The notes beneath the pieces are model-generated. The model was not told the origin of the DNA, did not search any database, and saw only the letters and a program-made list of their open reading frames with translations. The position numbers and the translations under genes were made by a program. A stretch of 64,000 nucleotides of DNA from Sipunculus nudus (taxonomy: Eukaryota > Annelida > Sipuncula > Golfingiida > Sipunculidae), in the NCBI GenBank assembly GCA_026874595.1, contig CM049320.1, positions 53,969,070 to 54,033,069 of the forward strand, given 5' to 3'. The first letter of the stretch is position 1. Every line of letters starts with the position of its first letter. Shown here piece after piece: positions 28,192 to 40,552 of the stretch.

Positions 28192-28321
28192 ATGCCCAGC
28201 GTTTGCAGCCCTTGGTTTAACGGATCGTCGCCTTGTCAAACCCTAAAACCCCAAATAAAAATACAAATAGGATCATTTTTTTTTAAAGAACAACTAATTT
28301 TATTACAAAATTTAATTCTCA

Positions 28322-28400
28322 ATAACAATTAAAAATTTAAATTAACATAATGAGACCCCACCCACCAGCTGTATCCCCTTGTATTTCTCAATTTATACCC
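28322..28400 (-). repeat. Decayed copy of the end of the spliced gene's last exon
   Basis: This stretch (with gagaccccacccaccagctg and tatttctcaatttatac) aligns well with 28622-28712, the coding end and 3' flank of the last exon. It appears to be a tandem duplicate that has lost its frame. The rest of 28243-28644 is AT-rich with no gene seen. Confidence 0.55.
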
Positions 28401-28644
28401 CAAATTAAAAGTAACACGGATAACTTTGTAAAAAAATGATTTAAAAATAATTATCATTCATTATTATTATAATCAGTTTATTCATATAGATGCACAATAT
28501 TAAATGAAGTTTCTTTGCACTTGACAGTTATATAAATACAATAGGTTATATGACATGAAAACAAGTAATACAGATGTTAGATTTAAAACTAATTATATAC
28601 ACATTTACATATGATAAAATCATAATTTAATTACAATTCAAATT

Positions 28645-28980
28645 TTAAGTCAACATCATCAGACCCCCCACCCGCCAGCTATACCCCCTTATATTTCTTA
28701 AGTTATACGGCGCCAGCCCCGTCATCCAATTTTTAAACACTGAAAATTCCCTCCTCTCTTTCCATTGAAAATAATATCCTAAATCTCTATTGATGTCTTT
28801 AATTTTCCTTTCTGCAATTAAAAAATATAAACCCCTAATAAACTTAAGTCCATAAAAATCTTCCAAATCCCTTTTTAAATAAAAATGCACCCCTTTTCTG
28901 CCCAGGTGCTCCATACGGCACCATCTAGGATCTGAAAAAAGCATCCTCTTCTTTATGGCGAGAGGAGTCTCAGGCGGGAA
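28645..28980 (-). CDS. Spliced Polinton gene exon 6: terminal domain
   Basis: Acceptor tatttttaacag, 111 codons and a stop at 28645-28647. It has a basic, aromatic-rich, probably folded domain ending RNIRGYSWRVGGLMMLT. Confidence 0.72.
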   Translation of the reverse strand, partial: FPPETPLAIKKRMLFSDPRWCRMEHLGRKGVHFYLKRDLEDFYGLKFIRGLYFLIAERKIKDINRDLGYYFQWKERREFSVFKNWMTGLAPYNLRNIRGYSWRVGGLMMLT

Positions 28981-31933
28981 CTGTTAAAAATAATAGAAAA
29001 TCCTACTTAATCCTCCCATGCAGCAGCAGCATCACATATTAATTTAAACAGTTAATTTCTTATTGTATGATTTAACGGATGAAGCAAAATTGACTTGAAA
29101 CTGTTTTTCTTCATCATAATTATTTTCATCACTAGTATCCTATGGGCAGCTACAGTATGGTTATAACTGTTCACACAAGTATCAAAATCAACAAAGACTG
29201 ATTGTCTGTTTCTTACCTCACGCCTTGCTTGAGGTGCGAAGAAAGCGCTGAGGGCCCGACTACTTTGCGCTCCCCGTGGAGACCCTTTGTCTGGCTAAAA
29301 AAAGAAAATCAGGAGAAATAATTAGTCCAAAAATACATAAATAAATCAATAAGTAAAATGCCTGATTCTCAAGCACCGCCCTTGCCAAAATTTTTGTATT
29401 TTGATTTTCAATGGAAAAAAATAAATCGCCCGCCCGTCATTTACGTCATGTTGTCAATCGCATACTGCATAAGGTTATGTGGTTTTGTTGATGGCAATGC
29501 ATAAAAAAACAAAAAACAAAACAAACAAACAAAAACAAAAAACAAACGGTTAAATTTTTAACTCACCTCCTCATCGTCAGAGGGCGCTGAGGGTTGGTGG
29601 GGGCTTCCCCGTGGAGATCCTTTGTCCGGCTAAAAAAAGAAAGACAGGAGAAATACTTAGTCCAAAAATAAATAAATAAAATGCCTGATTCTCAGGCACC
29701 GCCCTTGCCAAAATTTTTGTATTTTGAGTTTCAATGGAAAAAAAAAAAAAATAAATCGCCCGCCCGTCATTTACGTCATGTTGTCAATCGCATACTGCAT
29801 GAGGTTATGTGGTTTTGTTGATGGCAATGCATAAAAAAAAAAAACAAAAAAAAAAAAAAACAAACAAACAAAAAACAAAAACAAAAAACAAACGGTTAAA
29901 TTTTTAACTCACCTCCTCATCGTCAGAGGGCGTTGGGGTATGAGGTGGGCTTCCCCGAGGAGAGCCTTGCCCGTTTGGGGGGAACTCAGATTCACTGTCC
30001 TGCAAAAAAGACAGGAGGAGATATAATAAGATAAAAATTAAATAGATAAATAAATAATAATACATGAAGAAAAAATTATATGATTTTATTAAAATTCCCT
30101 TTTTTATATAATACTTCTACTTGTTTTTAATGTTTACCATGCTTTTCCCATAATCATGTAACATTTATATCGAAACATTAAAAAGAGAAAAAGTATAAAA
30201 AAATTTCCTGCTCCTATTTATTTCCAAAAATGTGAATGATTACCGAACCTAATTGTTTGCCTGATATATTCATTTTTGCCCCCACCTCTTTGTTTAGCTT
30301 TTTCATATATATATTTACAATTAATTATAGATGTGTTATTTATTCATTTATTAAGTTTATCACTCACCGAAACATACAAGTATCCGTCCCCCCATTGGCA
30401 TTCGACCATGCAATGAATCTGATTTTGATGTTGGTCGCAGTTCGGCGGTCTCTCGGCCCACCTCTTTTTCATATTTTTTCCTTTCTCTTCTTTGTCTTCC
30501 TCATCTGAGGAGATGACAATGGGGTCTTCACAGGGCTTTTTGGCGGAAGACCCTTCCTCCTCATCATCGACCAGTGCCCTTTTGGTCGGGCGTGGCCCCT
30601 CATTCCAAAAACTGCACCCAGCTACTGGGGTTGGCGGGCGCGCCGGGGCATACTTGATGACACTGGCGTAGGAGACGCCGAGAGTAACTGGCCTGCTGGT
30701 AAGCAAACCAGTAGGCCTAGGCGTCTCCTTATCACCAGTGGCCGGCCTCTTGTCCGAAGGGCTCTTTTTTCCCTACGGAGAAAAAAAATATGAAAAGCCT
30801 GGGACCTACACCTCTCTCTCTCACATGCTAATTCTTACAATTTTACAAGCATAAATATACATTTTCTATAATACCAGGTCAATAGTGCAGTAGGGGATCT
30901 TGAGCAGTGATGTAGTCCGGACTATACCCTCTTTTTTTTATCATCTAAGACTTACACCCAGGAGTCCTTAACTTGGACTTACCTCAAGAAATGCATTTGT
31001 TCGGACTCTCTGATAAAAGGTATGTGATCAGCCTTTACATGCTTTAACAGAATTTATATAAAGCAGATTTGGATATCTATACTATTACAAGTGTGAATTA
31101 GAAACAGGGAATTAAGGTGTTATAACATTTTACTTCTTTGACAAACACAAATTACTCAAATGTATTTATAATGTTTTTAAAGATATTTCATAAAGAAATC
31201 TTATATCAATTGGACTCGAACTCCAGACTTAGACTCAATTTTTAAAAGACTCTAGCTCTAGCTCTAGGAGCTTGACTTGGAATCGAACATCAAGAACTCG
31301 GATGTACGTTTTTCTTCTCTACTTAGACAAAAAACAAAAACAAAAAAAAAATTTTTTATGATTAGCATGGGACCTAAACCTTCCTCACATGCAGATTCAA
31401 AAGGGTAATAATTGTTTACTTTTCATGGTTAAAAAATTATATAGAGGTAAAGAAAAAAAAAAAAAAAAGAAAAAAGGTATGGTTCTTAGGCTATTTTTTT
31501 CAAGGAATCAGTGCGAGAAGGCGGGCGGTATTTTTATTTATTTATTTATTTAATTTTTTACTTGTATATTTCGATAAAAATGTCATATGATCAGGAAAAG
31601 CACGAAAATAACAGGATCTTTTGCTAAACAGGTAGAAGCACTACATAACAAAGGAAATCTTTTCTAAATTGTATTATCTCCTTGAAATATGAATATTGAA
31701 AAACAAATTTTTGATGCGAGGTGGTAAAATTTTTGGGCGGGCGGTGCCTGAGAACCATGCCTTTTATTATTATTATTTGCCTTACATATTTGTTTTTTAA
31801 TTGAATAATTAAATATATATGTATATATAAATACTGATCTACTTACTTTATGCATCTTCAGCTTGTGTTCTTTGCAGGCCTCCTTTGTGGGGAACCAAGT
31901 GTCGCAAAGGACGCACTTCAGATTGAACTTCAT
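28645..31933 (-). CDS. Six-exon spliced Polinton gene, about 351 codons, C2H2 finger plus novel C-terminal domain
   Basis: The exons are 31847-31933, 30368-30772, 29913-29999, 29567-29629, 29217-29294 and 28645-28980. Every intron has GT/AG borders and every junction is phase 0. Exon 1 encodes a C2H2 finger (CVLCDTWF ... CKEHKLKMH). Exon 2 is disordered with an acidic SUMO-interaction-like VISSDEED. Exons 3-5 are related short Ser/Pro/acidic repeats. Exon 6 encodes a compact basic/aromatic domain (FYLKRDLEDFYGLKFIRGLY; YYFQWKERREFSVFKNWM). A CRE and a TATA box lie upstream. Introns are unusual for Polinton genes. No family is recognised; a DNA-binding regulator is a guess. Confidence 0.72.
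29217..29294 (-). CDS. Spliced Polinton gene exon 5 (repeat exon copy 3, diverged end)
   Basis: Acceptor ctttttttag, donor GAG/GTAAGA, 26 codons. Starts PDKGSPRGAQSSRALS like exon 4 but ends in FFAPQARRE rather than SDDEE. Confidence 0.7.
29295..29912. repeat. Tandem intron duplication (two related introns)
   Basis: Introns 29295-29566 and 29630-29912 are near-identical. They share ctaaaaaaagaaa, cctgattctcaagcaccgccc (second copy caggcaccgccc), cgcccgcccgtcatttacgtc, and a poly-A/C-rich end. The exon-plus-intron unit of about 340 bp was duplicated. Each copy includes part of a MITE-like sequence. Confidence 0.8.
29567..29629 (-). CDS. Spliced Polinton gene exon 4 (repeat exon copy 2)
   Basis: Acceptor ttttttttag, donor GAG/GTGAGT, 21 codons, with PDKGSPRGSPHQPSAPSDDE. 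Nearly the same as exon 3 after its first eight residues; flanking introns are also duplicates. Confidence 0.75.
29913..29999 (-). CDS. Spliced Polinton gene exon 3 (repeat exon copy 1)
   Basis: Acceptor ttttttgcag, donor GAG/GTGAGT, 29 codons. Contains NGQGSPRGSPPHTPTPSDDE. Same type as exons 4 and 5. Confidence 0.75.
30368..30772 (-). CDS. Spliced Polinton gene exon 2
   Basis: Acceptor tttttttctccgtag just above 30772, with an in-frame TAG formed by the acceptor itself. 135 codons; donor TCG/GTGAGT. It includes an acidic VISSDEEDKEEK stretch and a Cys/His-containing CDQHQNQIHCMVEC segment near its end. Confidence 0.75.
31470..31766. mobile_element. Short MITE-like inverted-repeat element in intron 1 of the spliced gene
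   Basis: The left end aaaaaggtatggttcttaggc mirrors the right end gcctgagaaccatgcctttt. Related ends occur at 60147-60442 in a host intron and in the duplicated introns at 29.3-29.9 kb. Confidence 0.5.
31847..31933 (-). CDS. Spliced Polinton gene exon 1: C2H2 zinc finger
   Basis: ATG at 31933; 29 codons; donor AAA/GTAAGT at 31846. Cys-x2-Cys at the start and His-x4-His at the end form one finger. Phase 0 out. Confidence 0.75.
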
Positions 31934-32010
31934 GTTGTGTTATAGCGCAAAACAGGAATGACCGGTTAGGCAGAAATAAGCTGGTATGGTCTGTTGGGCG
32001 GGACACAATG

Positions 32011-32034
32011 TATTTATAGTGAACTGTGACGTCA
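32011..32034 (-). promoter_or_regulatory. CRE plus TATA promoter of the spliced Polinton gene
   Basis: On the minus strand TGACGTCA (32027-32034) is followed nine bases later by TATAAATA (32011-32018), then by ATG at 31933. Spacing fits a focused promoter with a leader of about 50 bases. Confidence 0.55.
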
Positions 32035-32119
32035 CTGTAGATAATCTAAAAAAGGGTGGAACCCCTTTTCCCCTTCATGCACTGAAGCACTGGAAATAAT
32101 CACCCCACTGGTTGACTTT

Positions 32120-34040
<1,921 letters not shown>

Positions 34041-34509
34041 GGTGACATCAGCGTCACCATTCAGAACATTCCAGAACGACCACGTGGTCTTGTGCAATAC
34101 TGCGGTTTCACGGGCCACAACCAGGCCAGGCAGATGAGACAGGCTGGCTTATCATGCCCTGCATTTAGCAACACACCTCCAGTTGAACAGACATCCTGTG
34201 GTCGTCCGGAACCTTACCCGACCTGCAGAACTTTCCAGATGTATAACCAAAGGTCATCATCTTATATAACCAGACGTCTGGTCATCATCACAATGTCACC
34301 CTTACATTTACAGCTATCAGATATCACCACAACATACCAACAAAACAAACACAGGAGAGGCCTGTTGACCCAGTTGGCCAGATGTTCCACTTGACCCAGT
34401 TACCGCCCACCAGGTCAACAACCCTTTGTTTGTAAACAAACCCGGGGACAGGTGCACTCCAAAGGTCATCAAGTACAAACACTTTAGTAGGTACCTAGCC
34501 ATCACTACT
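34041..34509 (-). repeat. Polinton right terminal inverted repeat (469 bp)
   Basis: Reverse complement of 6821-7289 with the same length and few mismatches. Contains the mirrored palindromes (34078-34089, 34270-34281) and the mirrored heat-shock element at 34064-34076. Confidence 0.95.
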
Positions 34510-34515
34510 TAGGTC
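34510..34515. repeat. Target-site duplication, right copy (TAGGTC)
   Basis: Identical to 6815-6820 and directly abutting the right TIR. Confidence 0.93.
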
Positions 34516-36642
34516 CATTATTGCTGAAAATAACACAAATTCTTAAATATCTCAAGTAAGCTTGCATAGACTGGTCTAAAATTTAAGGTGACCGAAGATC
34601 TAGGATAGCCTTGTGATATACCGGAAACTGGTGGCGCCACCTATTATCCTTTTCTTGTTTTTACGCCTTTTAATACCCCCATAATTGCCACTTGACAGTA
34701 CTGTAAGCATTATAAGTCAAAAACCAATGGACAGATTTCTTTCATATTATGCACATGTAGAGAGATGGTTTATGGGATGAGGTCTGTTTACATTTGGGTC
34801 ATGACCTTTACCATGAGAGTGGCCTTGACCTTTAATGTGTCCATATTTGGTGAAAATCACACACCTCTTATGATATCTCCAGTGTTGATAGCCGTATGGA
34901 TTTCAAACGTGACTTATGTATGGCCCACTACTAAAGTAAGAACCCTATAGGTTCTAGGGTCATGAGGTCTAAGGTCAGGGTCACTGGACTTGCATCTTAC
35001 AAGATACTGTGGATGCATTTTAAGCCAAACTTTCAAGGTCTTCCATCTTGAATATATAGCTCACTTGCCAATAGTGGATGATCCATATCAATTTTGGGGT
35101 CACAAGAACAAAGGTCAAGGCCACAGGAGCTATATGTCAAAAAATTAGTTTCTGGATGATAATTCCTGCTTTTATTGATGTATTGATTTCAAACTTGACT
35201 TATATATGTCCCATTGAAAAAGCAAGACTCTAATTGATTTTGGGGTCATGAGGTCAAAGGTCACAGGACACATCTTTAAAAAGATTGTGGATGCATTTTC
35301 AGCCAAACATTTCATCTCAGACCTTTCATCTTGCACATATAGTTCATCTGCCAATAGAGGAAGACCCTTATCAATTTTGAGGTCACAAGGTCAAAAGTGA
35401 AGGTCACAGGAGCCATCTGTCCAAAAATTAGTTTCTGGATGATAATTCCTGCTTTTATTGATGTATGGATTTTAAACTTGACTTGTATATGACCCATTGG
35501 AAAAGCAAGACCCAAATTGATTTTGGGGTCATGAGGTCAAGGGTCAAGGTCACAGGACACATCTTTAAAAAGATTGTGGATGCATTTTCAGCCAAACAAT
35601 TCATCTCAGACATTTCATCTTGCACATATAGATCACCTGCCAAGAGTGGAAGACCCCTATCAATTTTGAGGTCACAAGGTCAAAGGTGAAGGTCACAGGA
35701 GCCATCTGTCCAAAAATTAGTTTCTGGATGATAATGCCTGCTTTTATTGATGTATGGATTTCAAACTTGACTTGTATATGTCCCATTGGAAAAGCAAGAC
35801 CCGAATTGATTTTGGGATCATAAGGTCAAAGGTCAAGGTCACAGGACACATCTTCAAAAAGATGTGGATGCATTTTCAGCCAAACATTTCATCTCAGACA
35901 TTTCATCTTGCACATACAGTTCCCCTGCCAATAGAGGAAGACGCCTGTCAATTGTGAGGTCACAAATTCAAAGGTGAAAGTCACAGGAGCCATATGTCCA
36001 AAAATTAGTTCCTGAGATGATAATGCAAGCTTTGATTAATATATGGATTTCAAACCTGACTTATATATGGCCAATCAATAAATCTAGACCTCTATTGATT
36101 TATATATAAAAGTGGATGATCAATATCAATTTTGGGGTCACAAGGTCAAAGGCCAAGGCCACAGGAGCCATCAAATTAGTTTCTGGATGATAATTTCTGC
36201 TTTTATTGATGTATGGATTTCAAACTTGACTTATATATGTCCCATTGAAAAAGCAAGACCCCAATTGATTTTTGGGTCATGAAGTCAAAGGTCAAGGTCA
36301 CAGGACCAACATCTTCAAAATGATTGTGGATTGATAGATGGAAGAAACAATAATTGCTTGCCAAGTGTCAGTATATGCTGCTAAAAATGGGGGCCTATTC
36401 TTAAAGGGGGGTGGGGGGCCTACTATGTCTGGGGATACTCTGGCACCTGCGGTGCCAAGAAATATCTAGTTCACTATGTTTTAACCAGACATATATGATA
36501 AGAATTTATGTCAATGTAGAAAGTTTAAACAAAATTGGCATATAGGTTCTGCAACAATTTTACTAGTTGTGAATCACAGCTCATGATGTCGCAGGTCATG
36601 CTTGGCAGCTGAGCGTCATGACCCATGGGTCACTTGTTTTGT
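34516..36642 (+). repeat. AGGTCA-rich intron repeat, right half with a 288-bp tandem array
   Basis: Copies of aaaattagtttctggatgat at 35141, 35424, 35713 and 36001 show a period of 283-289 bp, about twice the 144-bp unit left of the Polinton; a shortened unit follows near 36173. Each unit holds aggtcaaaggtcaaggtcac-type words. The family ends with aggtcatgcttggcagctgag ... gtcacttgtttt at about 36590-36642. Short frames here mirror the repeat and are not genes. Confidence 0.75.
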
Positions 36643-36693
36643 TAATGCTCAGATTGATATTAAACACTAGTGCCTTATTTGCATATTTTTTAG

Positions 36694-36771
36694 GTCAAAA
36701 GGAGGAACATCATAGCTTCTGTGGTGCAAAGTGAAGCTTCGTATGTGGAATCTTTAAGCAAGATCATTGAG
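36694..36771 (+). CDS. ARHGEF10-like: ARHGEF10-like exon 4, start of DH domain
   Basis: Acceptor tatttttttag, donor GAG/GTAAAAG, 26 codons, phase 0 both ends. Encodes IIASVVQSEASYVESLSKII, the first DH helix. Confidence 0.92.
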
Positions 36772-37125
36772 GTAAAAGTATTCACCATTAGGGTTGAAAT
36801 GATAAACATTACACCCATACATCAGAATACAAGGTCATTGAGGTGAAAGTATTCTGCATCAGGGTTGTAATGATTAATATTACACCAATACATCAGGATA
36901 CAAAGTCATTGGGGTAAAGTATTCCGCATTAGGGTTGTAATGATTAACATTACACCAATACATAAATATAAGGGTACAAGGTCGTTGAGGTAAAAGTATT
37001 CCGCATTAGGGTTGTAATGATTAACGTTACACCAATACATCAGGATACAAGGTCATTGAGGTAAAAGTATTCGGCATTAGAGTTGTAATGATTAATATTC
37101 CACCAATACACCACAATACAAGGTC
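36762..37125 (+). repeat. Minisatellite of about 70-77 bp, five copies, starting at the exon 4 donor
   Basis: gaggtaaaagtattc-type words recur at 36769, 36839, 36910, 36987 and 37059, each followed by ggttgtaatgattaacattacaccaatacat. The first unit includes the last bases of exon 4 and its splice donor. Confidence 0.8.
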
Positions 37126-38539
37126 AAATACTGTATCTGTATCATCCGATGCCCAGGTGTCAATACATTGATTTTGACAATCCCATGAAATTAGATGCCT
37201 GACCTTTATTCTCTCAGAGCAATGAAAGCATCTGAAAGGAAACCTCGTTGGTAAGAAACGAGCCGAACGGCATACAGTTGATCAGTGGTTTGGATATCCA
37301 TTTGAAGTTTTTGAATTATATTTTATTAGTGTAAGTTCATTTAAATTTTTTTATACATAAGAGAAAACTTTCCCTTGGAAACTTAATTGCCGTGAAGCAT
37401 ATGTGTATCATACCATGTATTGTTTCATGAGCAAAGTATCATAATACATATCATATTGTGAGAAAATGTATCGTTACAGCCCTACTTGTCATAATATTCT
37501 TTATCACAGATGTTTCAATCATGATTTTTTAAAAAATCCTTGAACTTTTGCATGAAATAGTTTAACAGGCCTGCCAAATCACTCTTTATTGAAAGAGTCA
37601 CTCTTTTTTTAAGTTTTTTCCCGGAAAATTATGCTTATTTCTCTTTTTTTTCACTAAAAAATTCTGATATAAACTATTTCTCTACTGCTATAAGAATCCA
37701 GTTAGAACAAGAATGGAACTATTCTCAATTCTCTGTGTGCAAAATGTCCAGCATGTGTCACAACATGTGGGATATGCTTTTATCTTCATGCAGGGGCATG
37801 CGCACCATGTATGTTTCTGACTTTTGGAGTGATATATAAACACATGCTTAGTATGCGAAGCATATCTTTATTCAGTCTATGATAAAAAATTCGAAATTGC
37901 TGCTAGTTTTACTCTATATTTAAAAGCAGCCAATCTTTTTCCAAGAACACTTACTCTTGTTTTCAGTCATTTACCTTTGGCTAGCCTGTAGTTGTAGTAT
38001 CCAACCATCCTTCATTCTTATATTTGAACTGTTGAAAACATTTACATTATAGAAGGTCCCAGTCCTTATATATACCTGATCATTTTGACATCACTGTTTG
38101 TCATCACTAATGGTCATTCTGCATGTTGAAATCAGAAAAACGAAAGGGCAAGTCATTCTGATTGGGTTTCATCAAGATTCCTGTCACAGTTACCAGCAGT
38201 TGATGTATTAACAGGAAGAGAGCACCAAAGTGTACAAAATATTTTCTTTCAAACACAGTCCATGATGGTCTCAGTGTTTGCACTTGTAGCACATTTTGCT
38301 GTAGGCAATATATGGACCTAATTATCGGTTATTGAACATATGGTATATTACCATTTTACCCTATTGTTGATTCTCTTTTAAATAAAACATTTACATAATA
38401 GAAATTACATAATAATTTTTATATAAGTAAGTCTTATATTAAACCTTAGTTTTACATTTTTACAATTTTGCAAGCTTTTATGGGAAAAGTTATTATCTAG
38501 AGTAAAAATTCTCTAAGAGGAAAGCACTACAAACTTGAA

Positions 38540-38597
<58 letters not shown>

Positions 38598-39470
38598 GTG
38601 CTCTTTTAATTATGTGACACAGGCGTAACTCCTGTTGTTGCACTTTTGTCTGGCCGCGTATTACATTCTATGTTTAATCCATACTGGTTGAACTCTCGTT
38701 GTCATGTTAGCCTTTGGTTTTCACGCCTGGCTGAGGTTACGTGATGAGCCTGGTATGTAGAGATACACAGCGCTGTTTTTCTAGAGAATTCCTGAAACGT
38801 GTGTTTACTGTGTTGTGCAAGATCTTATGGACTGTTCGAGAAGTGGAAAATTCTTGGCTTGTGGTGTGAAGGTATATAAAGGGGCTGTGTTTTAGAACGG
38901 GAGGGCAGAGAGAGCAGCAGAGCAGATTACAGCGGACGCAGAAGTGTATGTCAGTTCCTAGGACCTTACCTGACCAATGCGGCAATTATAGATTTTCAAA
39001 GACTTTCTCCTGGATTTTATGCATTTGGACTTCAGTTTACTTTCTGGGTTGTTGCAGGAACTTTTAACTGGACTGTCATTTTCCGAGAGTATACATTTAA
39101 AGAACTTATCGTGATGACGATGTTGGTTCCAGGTACTGTGCACATTATTTTCTGTGTGGTTGTATTGACTTGTTGCTATACCCATGCTTTACTGTATAAT
39201 TGTATTGATTTAGTGTATTGTATTGTTAGGGTTGTTTTAAGAATAAATTATAGTTATTTGTTAACAAAAAACCACTGACTTCTTTATTCATTCCCCTAGA
39301 CATTTCACGCTGCCTAGTGTTACAGAATCTGATTTTTTTTTTTATCTCCATTACAAAATTTGTGTTCATCACGCATATGTGATCTATTTATATTAGGTTC
39401 CATAACAGTGTGAATATATATATATATATATATATATTTGTATATATGTTGTCTGATTTTCAAATTGCAG
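37126..39470 (+). other. Remainder of intron 4
   Basis: AT-rich, with a (TA)n tract at about 38544-38594 and an LTR-like repeat at 38613-39324. No gene seen; short frames lack any support. Confidence 0.6.
38613..39324 (+). mobile_element. Solo-LTR-like repeat, 712 bp
   Basis: Starts TGTGACAC and ends GTGTTACA. It has a TATA box TATATAAAG at 38873, an LTR-like purine-rich leader after it, and AATAAA at 39242-39247. No target duplication was found (aatta versus gaatc), so it is a candidate only. Confidence 0.42.
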
Positions 39471-39650
39471 CATTACGAAAAACCACTGCGGGCCAAGAAA
39501 CCTCACATGATGTCCAAATCTGATGTTCGGAGAATTTTCTACAAAGTACGAGACATCTTGCAGTGTCACCGTATGTTCAGCATTGAGCTCGCCGAAGTTA
39601 TCAAGCAGTGGGATGAAAAGGAACAAATTGGACATTGCTTCACAGCATCA
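39471..39650 (+). CDS. ARHGEF10-like: ARHGEF10-like exon 5, DH domain
   Basis: Acceptor ttcaaattgcag, donor GTAAAT, 60 codons. Includes VRDILQCHRMFSIELAEVIK. Confidence 0.92.
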
Positions 39651-40138
39651 GTAAATATTTGTATTTTAGTTTGTTTTTACTTCATTTTACATGCTGAAAA
39701 TTTTGAACAAATGCTGCACATTTCATTATTTGATAGTTAATAGTTTTTATTTTAATGATATGGATTAAATAAATTACATGTTTAACATACTTGAGAAACG
39801 AGAGCTTAAAGGTACAATTCCTTTAACACGGTTGTGGATTCAGTATGATCGCGGTTGCAGATGAAGTCAAACATGTGACTTTATGAAGGACTGAATCCTT
39901 GTAATTGGTTGTGGTAATTATCCATCCTGTCATCTGACAAAGTTTTGATGAAGCGACCCATCTGACAAAAAATTTAAAAGGATGGTTTAGGATGAGGAAT
40001 GCTGCTCAACTGTTTATGTCACTAGGGGTATCCTAGGATTAAATGTATGTTCTCCACCTGACAATATATCGACTTAAATCATTGCAAGTTTGGGAAACAT
40101 TTGCTTGTCATATATATATAGTCATATGTATAAGTTAT

Positions 40139-40552
40139 ATACTGTGGTTGGCTTCATATTTGCAAGGCTGAAATTTAGCAATTTCTTCATTTCGAAAAGT
40201 TTTGCGAGGGTTTCATTTTCGCGATTGCACCAGAATCTATGAAATCAAAGTACATTACTGTTATAGTTATTGTATTATGACCTGTATCATACTACATAGT
40301 CGATATTTTGACAATTATCATTATGTGTTTGCATGAGAAAGTTGCCATACCATCCACAGATTATGTTGTTGATTAACAAACAATGATTTCAGAGGTGTGA
40401 TAACTTTTCCATTTGTGCATATGCATCATATCCTATTGTTCATCCTCGATAAAAGGGCAGCTTATTCCTGAGGGTTTCATATTCACGATTATATCCTATT
40501 AGCAAATATCGTGAAAATTAAACCCCTGCGAACTTAAAGGCAACCACTGTAT
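40139..40552. mobile_element. MITE-like inverted repeat element in intron 5
   Basis: Left end tactgtggttggc mirrors right end gcaaccactgta, flanked by TA. The interior has gcgagggtttcattttcgcg-type words also seen at about 51750 and 58520. The rest of the 39651-41286 intron shows no gene. Confidence 0.5.

Noticed and set aside
29480-29560. Possible CRISPR or direct-repeat array in the A/C-rich stretches near 29.5 and 29.85 kb
   Set aside because: These are low-complexity caaaa runs duplicated with their introns; there are no spacers and this is eukaryotic DNA.
30344-30706. 120-aa stand-alone gene in the right part of the Polinton
   Set aside because: The frame has TTG, not ATG, at its start and runs past a consensus donor; it is better explained as exon 2 of the spliced gene.
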